DNA of 64,000 bases from assembly GCF_009711135.1 (NCBI RefSeq), contig NZ_WMIC01000013.1:1-64000 (forward strand), written 5' to 3'. A program made the position numbers and the translations under genes. Below the pieces are notes generated by a model, which worked only from the letters and a program-made list of their open reading frames with translations, did not search any database and was not told the origin of the DNA. Numbering within the stretch: the first letter of the stretch is position 1; each line of letters starts with the position of its first letter. Shown here one piece after another: positions 42,606-50,792 of the stretch. Origin of the DNA: Flavobacterium sp. LC2016-01 (GTDB lineage Bacteria > Bacteroidota > Bacteroidia > Flavobacteriales > Flavobacteriaceae).

Positions 42606-42910
42606 TTGACAAATTTTAAGTTTTTTTTATCAAATAATACTTTAACAAAGTCACTAAAAAAATCAAACTTAAAAACAATTCACTAACAATCAGTAGATTA
42701 AACAAAGAAAAGCAAGAATACCCTTCTAATTTTTTTGCAAAAATACATTTCTAAATTGAATACTGAAAGGTATAAAGAAAGAATTGTCTTAACTTAACAA
42801 ACATTAACCGTACTGTAGCAGTAACAGATAACAGTGTAATTTTTAAAAAATTGCATTTTATTAAGTTATTATTTTGAAGAATTTTCGAATATTTTCAGGA
42901 TATTAAAAAT

Positions 42911-42918
42911 TACTTTTG
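42911..42918 (+). promoter_or_regulatory. -7 element of the secreted propeller-like gene
   Basis: TACTTTTG fits TAnnTTTG and lies 28 bp before the ATG; no correctly placed TTG. Confidence 0.45.
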
Positions 42919-42946
42919 CTTAATCAATTGAATTGCATATTTATAA

Positions 42947-43912
42947 ATGAAAAAATTAATTTTCTTTTTCTTATTGGTTTTTAATTCAGGCTTTTCTCAA
43001 ATAACTGGCTGTACTGATTCTCTTGCAAGCAATTATGATGAAACTGCTATTGTAAATAACGGAAGCTGTAAATATGAATCTTTCAAATTGAAACCAAAAT
43101 ATTCTTTAAAATTAAACGACACAATCAAAGAAACTTCTGGGTTAATTTCATTTGACAATTTGCTTTGGACACACAATGATGATCATGACGTTCATATTTA
43201 TGGATTAGATACTTTGGGCAAAATTCAAAAAAGAATTATCTTAAATAAGGTCACAAACCATGATTGGGAAGAGATTTCACAGGACAGCTCTCATATTTAC
43301 ATTGGTGATTTTGGAAATAACGCTGCCGGAAACAGAAACGATCTAAATATTTTAAAGATCGGTAAAAAAACTTTTTTAGACGAAAAACCAATAATCGACA
43401 AAATTTCATTCACTTATTCAAATCAAACTGATTTTTCACCCCAAAAACCAAATACAACAAATTTTGACTGTGAAGCTTTTATAGTGACCAAAGACAGTAT
43501 TTTTCTTTTTACTAAACAATGGAAATCATCAAAAACCAGTGTTTATACTTTGCCAAATCAACCTGGAAATCATACCGCACAGTTAAAGCAAACATTGGAC
43601 ACCAAAGGTCTGGTGACTGGTGCAGTTTATATGGAATCAAAAAAACTTATTGTTCTTTGTGGCTATTCAAAACTTGGAAAGCCTTTTCTTTATCTATTAT
43701 ACGATTTCAAGAATAATGATTTTCTATCTGGAAACAAACGCAGAATTGACCTTCAGCTTTCTTTTCATCAAATAGAAGGAATTACAACAACAGATGGGCT
43801 CCATTATTATATAACAAACGAAACATTGATTCGGAAACCAATTATAAATGTTCCTGCACAAATTCATTATTTAGATTTGAGTCCCGTTCTAAATTCCTAT
43901 GTTCACAAATAA
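42947..43912 (+). CDS. Secreted beta-propeller-like protein with GCTD...GSC motif
   Basis: A 321-residue protein with signal peptide (FFFLLVFNSGFSQ). Residues about 21-43 carry the GCTDSLASNYDETA...GSCKY motif found in many secreted Bacteroidota proteins. The rest has repeated beta blades (ETSGLISFDNLLWTHNDDHD, DWEEISQDSSHIYIGDFGNN, GAVYMESKKLIVLCG, QIEGITTTDGLHYY), like SdiA-regulated or NHL-type propellers. No T9SS tail domain is obvious. Function unknown. Confidence 0.75.
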   Translation: MKKLIFFFLLVFNSGFSQITGCTDSLASNYDETAIVNNGSCKYESFKLKPKYSLKLNDTIKETSGLISFDNLLWTHNDDHDVHIYGLDTLGKIQKRIILNKVTNHDWEEISQDSSHIYIGDFGNNAAGNRNDLNILKIGKKTFLDEKPIIDKISFTYSNQTDFSPQKPNTTNFDCEAFIVTKDSIFLFTKQWKSSKTSVYTLPNQPGNHTAQLKQTLDTKGLVTGAVYMESKKLIVLCGYSKLGKPFLYLLYDFKNNDFLSGNKRRIDLQLSFHQIEGITTTDGLHYYITNETLIRKPIINVPAQIHYLDLSPVLNSYVHK

Positions 43913-43936
43913 TTCGCAAATGGGCAGATAATAGTT

Positions 43937-43944
43937 TACTTTTG
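43937..43944 (+). promoter_or_regulatory. -7 element of the ABC-F gene
   Basis: TACTTTTG, 61 bp before the GTG start; between them lie three copies of a TTATAATTTA-type AT-rich unit. Confidence 0.4.
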
Positions 43945-44005
43945 CAAAAAAGTTGTGATTTTCAAATTAATCACGACTTATAATTTATAACTTATAATTT
44001 ACAAA

Positions 44006-45868
44006 GTGAATTACTTATCTGTAGAAAATATATCGAAATCTTTTGGCGAAAGAGTTCTTTTTGACAACATCTCTTTTGGAATAAATAAAGACCAAAAAAT
44101 TGCTTTTATTGCCAAAAACGGTTCTGGAAAAACAACCATTATGAGCATTATTAATGGCTTAGACGAACCAGATACAGGTCAGGTTGTTTTAAGAAAAGGA
44201 ATCAGAATGGCATTTCTTTCGCAAGACAATAATCTTCAGGATGAACTTACAATCGAAGAAAGTATTTTCGCTTCAGACAATGAAACACTTAAGATAATTG
44301 AAGCTTACGAAAAAGCGCTAGAAAACCCAAATGATGAAGAAGCTTATCAAAAAGCTTTTGACGGAATGGATCAGCATAATGCATGGGATTTTGAGACACA
44401 GTACAAACAAATTTTGTTCAAATTAAAACTGGAAGATTTCAAACTTAAAGTAAAAAATCTTTCGGGAGGACAAAAAAAACGTCTCTCTCTGGCTATCATA
44501 CTAATCAATCGCCCAGATTTATTGATTCTGGATGAGCCTACCAACCATTTAGATCTTGAGATGATCGAATGGCTTGAAAGCTATTTTACCAAAGAAAATA
44601 TCACCTTGTTTATGGTAACGCACGACCGTTTCTTTTTAGAACGTGTGTGTAACGAAATTATCGAGCTTGACAACGGAAAATTATACCAATACAAAGGAAA
44701 CTATTCTTATTATTTAGAGAAAAAAGAAGAACGAATTACCTCTGAAAACGCTAGTGTTGACAAAGCTAAAAACTTATTTGTAAAAGAATTAGAATGGATG
44801 CGCCGTCAACCAAAAGCGAGAACAACCAAATCTAAATCGCGTCAGGACGATTTCTACGTAATTAAAGAAAAAGCGCAAAGCCGTAGAAAAGAAAATAAAG
44901 TTGAACTTGAAATCAATATGGAAAGAATGGGAAGCAAAATTATTGAGCTTCACAAACTTTCTAAAAAATTCAAGGACAAAGTTATTCTGGATCATTTTAG
45001 TTTTGATTTTCAGCGTGGTGAAAGAATTGGAATTATTGGTAAAAATGGAACTGGAAAATCAACTTTCTTAAATCTTTTGACAGGAACAATTCCGCCAGAC
45101 AGTGGCCGTGTTGTAAAAGGAGATACTATCAAAATTGGATATTACACACAAAGCGGAATTAATCCGAAACCAGGACAGCGCGTTATTGACATTATTAAAG
45201 AATACGGAGAATATATTCCGTTAGCAAAAGGGAAAATTATTTCGGCTTCACAGCTGTTGGAGCGTTTTCTTTTTGATGCAAAAAAGCAATACGATTATGT
45301 TGAAAAATTAAGCGGTGGTGAATTAAAACGTTTGTATTTATGTACGGTTTTAATTCAGAATCCGAACTTTTTGATTCTTGATGAGCCGACAAACGACTTG
45401 GATATTGTAACGCTAAATGTTTTGGAAAGCTTTCTTTTAGATTATCCAGGATGTTTATTGGTAGTTTCTCACGACCGTTATTTCATGGATAAAATTGTTG
45501 ACCATTTATTTATCTTCAGAGGACAGGGCGAAATCGAGAATTTCCCCGGAAACTACTCTGATTTCAGAGCCTATGAAGACAGTGCTGATGTTGCCCAAAA
45601 AGAAGAAAACAAAGCTGAAAAGAAAGATTGGAAACAAAATAATCCTACTGGAAATTTAAGCTTCAATGAGCAAAAAGAATATCAAAAACTAGAAAGAGAG
45701 ATCAAAGATCTAGAAATCGAAAAGTCTAAAATCGAACAGTTATTCTCTGACGGAAAAGTAGCTGATGCTGACATTGAGAAAAAAGCAAATGAACTGCAAA
45801 ACATTATAAATAAAATTGACTCAAAAGAGGAACGATGGTTTGAGCTTTCAGCTAAGATTGAGGGATAG
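44006..45868 (+). CDS. ABC-F family ATPase (Uup-like)
   Basis: A 620-residue soluble twin-ATPase. Domain 1: Walker A AKNGSGKTT, signature LSGGQKKRLSLA, Walker B LLILDEPTNHLD. Domain 2: GKNGTGKST, LSGGELKRLYLC, LILDEPTNDLD. The linker is rich in basic residues (RRQPKARTTKSKSRQ), and a C-terminal coiled coil (about residues 545-615) marks the Uup-like group. ABC-F proteins act on the ribosome rather than in transport; Uup-type members help ribosome function or tolerate DNA stress. The start is GTG. Confidence 0.93.
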   Translation: MNYLSVENISKSFGERVLFDNISFGINKDQKIAFIAKNGSGKTTIMSIINGLDEPDTGQVVLRKGIRMAFLSQDNNLQDELTIEESIFASDNETLKIIEAYEKALENPNDEEAYQKAFDGMDQHNAWDFETQYKQILFKLKLEDFKLKVKNLSGGQKKRLSLAIILINRPDLLILDEPTNHLDLEMIEWLESYFTKENITLFMVTHDRFFLERVCNEIIELDNGKLYQYKGNYSYYLEKKEERITSENASVDKAKNLFVKELEWMRRQPKARTTKSKSRQDDFYVIKEKAQSRRKENKVELEINMERMGSKIIELHKLSKKFKDKVILDHFSFDFQRGERIGIIGKNGTGKSTFLNLLTGTIPPDSGRVVKGDTIKIGYYTQSGINPKPGQRVIDIIKEYGEYIPLAKGKIISASQLLERFLFDAKKQYDYVEKLSGGELKRLYLCTVLIQNPNFLILDEPTNDLDIVTLNVLESFLLDYPGCLLVVSHDRYFMDKIVDHLFIFRGQGEIENFPGNYSDFRAYEDSADVAQKEENKAEKKDWKQNNPTGNLSFNEQKEYQKLEREIKDLEIEKSKIEQLFSDGKVADADIEKKANELQNIINKIDSKEERWFELSAKIEG

Positions 45869-45981
45869 TTTTTTTTTGTTTTAGGTTTCAAGTTTATAAT
45901 TGTTAAAAACAAGCCAAATAACTTAGACTAAAAAACGAATTAAATATATTTACCGATATTAAAAAAAATTTAAACACCACA

Positions 45982-46452
45982 ATGAAACATTTATTATCTG
46001 CACTATTTGCTCTTACACTTTTTATTTCTTGTAACAGTTCTGATAAAGATTTGAATACACCTCCTAAGGATTATTCAGCAGAAAATGACAAAGAAATTAT
46101 TGATTATTTAGCTAAAAATAATTTAACTGCTAAAAAAACAGAATCAGGTTTGTATTATATAATTACTGAGCCTGGAACGGGTAAACAACCTACCGCAACA
46201 TCGTCTGTAACTGTTGCGTATAAAGGATATTTAACTAACGGAAAAACATTTGATCAAAGCACTACCGCAGGAGCTACTTTTCCATTAAACAAAGTCATTG
46301 CCGGATGGACAGAAGGAATCCCATTATTCAAAGAAGGTGGTAACGGAGTACTTTTGATTCCAGCGCATCTAGCATACGGCGATAACAATGTTGGCTCAAT
46401 ACCAGCCGGATCCGTTTTAATTTTTGATGTTAAATTAATTTCTGTAAACTAA
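45982..46452 (+). CDS. FKBP-type peptidyl-prolyl isomerase, lipoprotein
   Basis: A 156-residue lipoprotein (lipobox LFISC, Cys13) with one FKBP domain: VTVAYKGYLTNGKTFDQS, FPLNKVIAGWTEGIPLFKEGGNGVLLIPAHLAYGD and GSVLIFDVKLISV. Proline isomerase or chaperone acting in the periplasm on envelope proteins. Lipid-anchored FKBPs are common in Bacteroidota. It is 24 bp from the methyltransferase and may share its transcript. Confidence 0.92.
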   Translation: MKHLLSALFALTLFISCNSSDKDLNTPPKDYSAENDKEIIDYLAKNNLTAKKTESGLYYIITEPGTGKQPTATSSVTVAYKGYLTNGKTFDQSTTAGATFPLNKVIAGWTEGIPLFKEGGNGVLLIPAHLAYGDNNVGSIPAGSVLIFDVKLISVN

Positions 46453-46475
46453 TTACAGAACTATAGCGTTTCAAA

Positions 46476-47267
46476 ATGTTATTTCAAGTAAAATCATATC
46501 TAAAATTCCTTTGGAAATCTAAAAACGAACATGCCGTTCACTCGCCTTTTGTTTTTAATTTACTTACGAAGTGCTTTTACGATAAGAAATCTAAACCCGA
46601 ATATTCGATTCTGAAAAAGTATCGAAAATCACTTTTAGAAAATAAAAAATTTATCGAAGTAACTGATTTTGGCGCAGGCTCAAAAGTCTTTAAATCAAAT
46701 CGAAGACAAATCGCGAAAATTGCATCAACAGCTGGAATTTCTTCAAAACGAGCCGAATTATTATTCCGTGTTACCAATTACTTTCAGCCTCACAATATTC
46801 TTGAAATAGGAACTTCTTTGGGTTTAGCAACCGCAGCTTTAGCTTTAGGAAATAAAAAAGCAAAAGTTATTACATTAGAAGGCTGTCGAAATACAGCAAA
46901 TGTTGCCCAAAATCAATTAACCGAATTTGATTGTCATAATGCAGATTCAATTGTAACAGAATTTGACGACTATCTTCAAGATATTCAGTTGAGACTGAAA
47001 ACTGAGACTGAAACTTTCGATTTAATATACTTCGATGGCAACCATTCAAAAAATGCAACTTTAAAGTATTTTGATCTTTTATTGCCTACTATTGAGAATG
47101 ATTCAGTTTGGATTTTTGATGACATTCATTGGTCTCAAGAAATGGAGGAAGCATGGGAGATTATTAAAAATCATCCAAAAGTAACGGTAACAATTGATAC
47201 CTTTCAATGGGGATTTGTATTTTTTAGATACGAACAGGAAAAAGAACATTTTATAATTAGAACATAA
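46476..47267 (+). CDS. Class I SAM-dependent methyltransferase
   Basis: A 263-residue O-methyltransferase-like protein. Motif I is ILEIGTSLGLATAALA, with later LIYFDGNHSKNATLKYF and SVWIFDDIHWSQEME typical of catechol-O-methyltransferase-like enzymes. The N-terminal about 80 residues are basic and helical. The gene includes a 23-bp sequence at 46989-47011 that also occurs in the intergenic region after secA, here coding for RLKTETET. Substrate unknown. Confidence 0.82.
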   Translation: MLFQVKSYLKFLWKSKNEHAVHSPFVFNLLTKCFYDKKSKPEYSILKKYRKSLLENKKFIEVTDFGAGSKVFKSNRRQIAKIASTAGISSKRAELLFRVTNYFQPHNILEIGTSLGLATAALALGNKKAKVITLEGCRNTANVAQNQLTEFDCHNADSIVTEFDDYLQDIQLRLKTETETFDLIYFDGNHSKNATLKYFDLLLPTIENDSVWIFDDIHWSQEMEEAWEIIKNHPKVTVTIDTFQWGFVFFRYEQEKEHFIIRT

Positions 47268-47298
47268 AAAAAGACGATCAGAAGTGATCGTCTTTTTT
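47267..47298. terminator. Bidirectional terminator
   Basis: AAAAAAGACGATCA (47267-47280) pairs with 47285-47298 around GAAG and ends in a T run; it lies between convergent genes. Confidence 0.85.
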
Positions 47299-47320
47299 AC
47301 TAATTCAAAATTTTAAAAAC

Positions 47321-47986
47321 TTATTTTTTTGCGTCTCTATTTTCTTCAGACTTCGCTCCCATTCTGTTAACGGTGTACATTGGAGCAAATTTAATTTTTA
47401 AACCGGCAATTTTTCTATTGTCCTCAGCAGTCAAACCTTCTTTTTCAACTGTATTTTTTCGGCTATCCAATGCTTCATACAATAATTTAACTTCATCCCA
47501 GTCTTCTCTAGAGTAATTATCTTTATTATTTTCAACCGTATGAACAAATTGCTGGTATACACTATGAATATTTTGGGCATTTACCCAAGAAAAACTCATA
47601 TCATCTCCAATTTTTCCTTCACCAAACAAAGCATTACGCAATTGCTGTTTAGGACTTGGAGCTGGTGGTGGCGGGGCAAAAACGGCGGTCATTTCTTTTT
47701 TAAATTCTTCGTATTTAACTTTACTTGTATTTACTTTTTCAGTTGCTGCTGTTTTATCTTTTAAATCTGCTAAAGCCAATTCAGCTTCTTGTGCTCTTCT
47801 GTCATATTCAGCATCAACACTTTTCCAGTCGGCTTTCAAATCTTCCGCTGCAACATTTTTAACTGAATCAACGTAGGAAACGTAAGAGTCTACAGTTTTT
47901 TGTGCCTTTTCTTGTTTTTCATCTTTACACGACGTAAAACTCAAAACGATCAATGCTATTCCTGATAATAATTGTATTCTTTTCAT
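47321..47986 (-). CDS. Coiled-coil lipoprotein of unknown function
   Basis: A 221-residue lipoprotein (lipobox LSFTSC, Cys20). It is Lys/Glu-rich and mainly helical, with a Pro-rich stretch (FAPPPPAPSPK) in the middle and a C-terminal helical part (WVNAQNIHSVYQQFVHTVE). It resembles DUF6565-type proteins but I am not sure. It is probably envelope-anchored. A -7 element lies 30 bp upstream. Confidence 0.7.
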   Translation of the reverse strand: MKRIQLLSGIALIVLSFTSCKDEKQEKAQKTVDSYVSYVDSVKNVAAEDLKADWKSVDAEYDRRAQEAELALADLKDKTAATEKVNTSKVKYEEFKKEMTAVFAPPPPAPSPKQQLRNALFGEGKIGDDMSFSWVNAQNIHSVYQQFVHTVENNKDNYSREDWDEVKLLYEALDSRKNTVEKEGLTAEDNRKIAGLKIKFAPMYTVNRMGAKSEENRDAKK

Positions 47987-48015
47987 AATTCTGATTATTT
48001 TAATTAATAGATAAA

Positions 48016-48023
48016 CAAATGTA
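48016..48023 (-). promoter_or_regulatory. Putative -7 element of the coiled-coil lipoprotein gene
   Basis: TACATTTG on the minus strand, 30 bp before the ATG. The rest of the 305-bp divergent region 47987-48291 is AT-rich with no further feature I can support. Confidence 0.4.
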
Positions 48024-48291
48024 CCTAAACCATAATCTAAAAAATTACATTATTATCACCTTTCAAATATTAAAAACATCATAAAACTATAAAACATCAA
48101 AAATAATGATATTAATATAAAATTTATTTAAAATCATATAACGACTTACTTACTAAAACAATGTATAATTTTGGTTAGCTAAATGCATTTTGAAAACGAA
48201 AGAGATTTTTGTAACAAAAACCAATAATCTACTACTTATCAATTTTATTGAAAAGTGTTTTGTACTTTTAAAACCAAAATTGTAAAACAAA

Positions 48292-48999
48292 ATGGCAAAT
48301 CCATTAATTAAAATAACTGACATCAAACGAAATTTTGTACTTGGAAACGAAATTGTTTATGTCTTAAAAGGAATTAATCTTGAAATAAATAAAGGAGAAT
48401 ATGTTGCATTGATGGGACCTTCTGGATCCGGAAAATCAACTTTAATGAATTTGCTAGGCTGTCTGGACACGCCAACTTCGGGACGATACGTTTTAAATGG
48501 AAAAGATGTCAGCCAAATGCGTGATGATGAATTGGCCGGAATCAGAAACACTGAAATTGGCTTTGTTTTTCAAACTTTTAATCTTTTGCCAAGAACAACG
48601 GCTTTAGATAATGTAGCGCTGCCAATGATTTACGCCGGATATTCAAAATCGGACAGAAATACAAGAGCTGTTGAAGTTTTAAGTCAAGTAAATCTTGCGG
48701 ACAGAATGGATCACCAGCCAAATCAGCTTTCTGGAGGACAGCGTCAGCGTGTTGCCATTGCCCGCGCTTTAGTAAACAAACCGTCGATTATTTTAGCCGA
48801 TGAACCAACAGGAAACTTAGACAGTAAAACTTCTGTAGAAATCATGAAGCTTTTTGGAGATATTCACGCTCAAGGAAACACTGTTATTCTAGTAACGCAT
48901 GAGGAAGATATTGCAGCTTATGCGCATCGCGTTATTCGTTTGCGTGACGGCTTAATTGAAAGTGACACGACCAAAGAATTTCAAACAAATAAGATTTAG
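48292..48999 (+). CDS. ABC transporter ATP-binding protein (MacB/LolD-type)
   Basis: A 235-residue ATPase. Walker A GPSGSGKST, Q-loop FQTFNLLPRTTALDNV, signature LSGGQRQRVAIARAL and Walker B IILADEPTGNLD fit the MacB/LolD/FtsE class, which drives efflux or lipoprotein release. No permease gene follows; the next gene, 7 bp away, is a small lipoprotein, so the membrane partner is elsewhere. Confidence 0.92.
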   Translation: MANPLIKITDIKRNFVLGNEIVYVLKGINLEINKGEYVALMGPSGSGKSTLMNLLGCLDTPTSGRYVLNGKDVSQMRDDELAGIRNTEIGFVFQTFNLLPRTTALDNVALPMIYAGYSKSDRNTRAVEVLSQVNLADRMDHQPNQLSGGQRQRVAIARALVNKPSIILADEPTGNLDSKTSVEIMKLFGDIHAQGNTVILVTHEEDIAAYAHRVIRLRDGLIESDTTKEFQTNKI

Positions 49000-49006
49000 A
49001 AAATAA

Positions 49007-49570
49007 ATGCGAATCATAAAATGTTTTGTACTTGTCTTTTTGGTTTTGACATCATGTAAAAATGTTACAAAAAAAGAGAATCAATATCCTGTATTACCAC
49101 CAAAAGCACCCATAACAAAAATATTTTGGCTTAAGGATAAAACTGTCAATATAAAAATAGACTCTACTCTATCCTATTCTAAAGATATTAAATGTGACTC
49201 TGTAATTGGAGTAAATTATATAGGTTTTGCGGGCGAGCATTTTTTTTATCCTATTAATGAAAAAGGAAGATATATAAATACCATCAGTCAAACAAAAAAA
49301 CTTAATCAGAAACAGATTTCAAGATTAAGTGCAATCATTGCAAATAAAAAAACATATAAAAACCCAAATATTGCAGGTTGTTACGAACCAAGACTTGCAT
49401 TTATATATTTTAAAAACGACACTGTTATTTGCCAAACGCAAATTTGTTTGAGCTGTAACCAGCTTCATTCTTCCGCAAATATTGCTGATGGAGCTGATGG
49501 CAATCTCAATAAAGAAGCTGTTAAAAAATTAACCGAACTACATGACGAACTCGGTTTCAAAGAAAACTAA
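49007..49570 (+). CDS. Hypothetical lipoprotein
   Basis: A 187-residue lipoprotein (lipobox LVLTSC, Cys14). It has several cysteines later (AGCYEPRLAFIYF, CQTQICLSCNQLHSS), which could bind metal or form disulfides. I do not recognise the family. It follows the ABC ATPase by 7 bp and probably shares its mRNA. A role as partner or substrate of that ATPase is only a guess. Confidence 0.65.
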   Translation: MRIIKCFVLVFLVLTSCKNVTKKENQYPVLPPKAPITKIFWLKDKTVNIKIDSTLSYSKDIKCDSVIGVNYIGFAGEHFFYPINEKGRYINTISQTKKLNQKQISRLSAIIANKKTYKNPNIAGCYEPRLAFIYFKNDTVICQTQICLSCNQLHSSANIADGADGNLNKEAVKKLTELHDELGFKEN

Positions 49571-49596
49571 AAAAACTAAACAACTGAGCACCTCAG

Positions 49597-49612
49597 TCCC
49601 GAAGCTTCGGGA
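49597..49612. repeat. 16-bp perfect palindrome TCCCGAAGCTTCGGGA
   Basis: A perfect palindrome centred on AAGCTT, in the 58-bp gap before the PduO gene. It is GC-rich against its surroundings, which suggests a short repeat insert rather than a normal leader. Confidence 0.55.
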
Positions 49613-49628
49613 TAGCATCTTAAAAAAA

Positions 49629-50198
49629 ATGAAAGTATATACCAAAACAGGTGATAAAGGAACAACGGCTCTTTTTGGAGGCACACGCGTTCCTAAAGAT
49701 CATATCAGAATTGACAGTTATGGAACTGTTGATGAATTAAATTCGTATATCGGATTAATTCGGGATCAAGAAATGGATTCTCATTACAAAACCATTTTAA
49801 TCGAAATTCAGGATCGTCTTTTTACTGTTGGTGCCATTTTGGCAACTCCTCAAGAAAAAGAAGTTTTAAAAAACGGAGAACTTCGCTTAAAAAATCTCGG
49901 CATAATTGATTCAGATATAGAATTGCTCGAAAACGAAATAGATAAAATGGAAGAAAGCCTTCCGCCAATGACTCATTTTGTTTTGCCCGGCGGTCATCCT
50001 ACTGTGTCACATTGTCATATAGCACGTTGTATCTGTCGTCGCGCAGAGCGTTTGGCAGTGCATTTGAGCCATAATGAACACGTTCCAGAAATAGCAATCA
50101 AGTACTTAAACCGACTTTCTGACTACCTTTTTGTCTTGGCACGGAAGTTGTCGTTTGACTTAAAAGCGGAGGAAGTGAAATGGATACCTAGGAAATAA
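49629..50198 (+). CDS. Cob(I)alamin adenosyltransferase (PduO type)
   Basis: A 189-residue protein from ATG 49629, start MKVYTKTGDKGTTALFGG, the PduO N-terminal ATP-binding loop. Active-site region: CHIARCICRRAERLAVHLS and the end NRLSDYLFVLARKLS. It transfers adenosine from ATP to cob(I)alamin to make coenzyme B12 for adenosyl-B12 enzymes. A longer reading frame back to 49542 crosses the palindrome at 49597-49612 and is rejected. No cobalamin-linked gene is near. Confidence 0.93.
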   Translation: MKVYTKTGDKGTTALFGGTRVPKDHIRIDSYGTVDELNSYIGLIRDQEMDSHYKTILIEIQDRLFTVGAILATPQEKEVLKNGELRLKNLGIIDSDIELLENEIDKMEESLPPMTHFVLPGGHPTVSHCHIARCICRRAERLAVHLSHNEHVPEIAIKYLNRLSDYLFVLARKLSFDLKAEEVKWIPRK

Positions 50199-50224
50199 AT
50201 TTCCTTAAAATTTCAATTTTTTGA

Positions 50225-50386
50225 AATCCCAAATTCCAAAGAATAAAAAATAAATTCTTTTGAATTTTTAAAGAAAAATGAAGTTCTAAAAAAAGGAATT
50301 TGGAATTTAAATAATTGAAAATTGATTATCATTTATTGAGATTTCACTTGCCTTTTAGGGAATTTGGAATTTAAATTTTGGGATTT
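50225..50386. repeat. Palindromic repeat region of AATTCCAAATTCC type
   Basis: Two copies of GGAATTTGGAATTTAA (50295-50310, 50359-50374), an inverted CCAAATTCC at the left end, and AAATCCCAAA (50225-50234) facing TTTTGGGATTT (50376-50386). The 160-bp unit has no ORF. It fills most of the 283-bp gap between the PduO and DUF2795 genes; the promoter at 50431 lies after it. Confidence 0.55.
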
Positions 50387-50430
50387 AAACAGGACGTTCT
50401 TAAATTTTATTAAAATAAATCAAAATTTAC

Positions 50431-50460
50431 TTGTCTTTTTCAGTAAAAAATTTATTTTTG
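50431..50460 (+). promoter_or_regulatory. Promoter of the DUF2795 gene
   Basis: TTG (50431-50433), N19, TATTTTTG (50453-50460), an exact match to the Bacteroidota consensus TTG-N19-TAnnTTTG. The start codon lies 21 bp after it, so the mRNA leader is about 15 nt. Confidence 0.7.
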
Positions 50461-50481
50461 CACAAACTAAACAGATAACAG

Positions 50482-50703
50482 ATGTATTGGACATTAGAAT
50501 TAGCATCTTATTTAAGTGATGCGCCATGGCCTGCTAACAAAGATGAACTTATTGACTACGCTATTAGAGCTGGTGCTCCATTAGAAGTAGTAGAAAACCT
50601 TCAGTCAATCGAAGATGAAGGCGAGATATATGAATCAATGGAAGAAATTTGGCCTGATTATCCAACAGACGAAGATTATCTTTGGAATGAGGATGAATAT
50701 TAA
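50482..50703 (+). CDS. DUF2795 small acidic protein
   Basis: A 73-residue acidic protein, MYWTLELASYLSDAPWPANK, then DELIDYAIRAGAPLEVVENLQS and an EDEGEIYESMEEIWPDYP tail. The DUF2795 domain is a helical module of unknown function. It is preceded by a full consensus promoter and followed by its own hairpin, so it is a single, possibly highly expressed gene just upstream of secA. Confidence 0.85.
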   Translation: MYWTLELASYLSDAPWPANKDELIDYAIRAGAPLEVVENLQSIEDEGEIYESMEEIWPDYPTDEDYLWNEDEY

Positions 50704-50718
50704 AAAATAAACCAAAGG

Positions 50719-50744
50719 AAAAAGTCTCATCACAGAGACTTTTT
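50719..50744 (+). terminator. Terminator of the DUF2795 gene
   Basis: AAAAAGTCTC (50719-50728) pairs with 50735-50744 around a 6-nt loop and runs into T's, 16 bp past the stop. Confidence 0.8.
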
Positions 50745-50792
50745 TTTTGGTTCAAAATACAACATTATATAATAAAGAAATACTAATAAATC

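Larger units (their letters stand above)
42498..42946. other. 449-bp divergent leader region of the capsule operon
   Basis: No credible gene. It holds a small hairpin ACGGC-TTC-GCCGT (42543-42555), a minus-strand -7 element TATATTTG at 42598-42605 (about 100 bp before the operon, with TTG 25 bp further), and a plus-strand -7 element TACTTTTG at 42911-42918. The rest is AT-rich. I see no JUMPstart/ops sequence or riboswitch fold. Confidence 0.5.

Noticed and set aside
48247..48270. TTG/TACTTTTA promoter of the ABC ATPase gene
   Set aside because: Spacer of 12 nt is too short and the last base of the -7 element is wrong.
49542..50198. Extended PduO frame from 49542
   Set aside because: It overlaps the lipoprotein gene and runs through a palindromic repeat; MKVYTKTGDKG is the family start.
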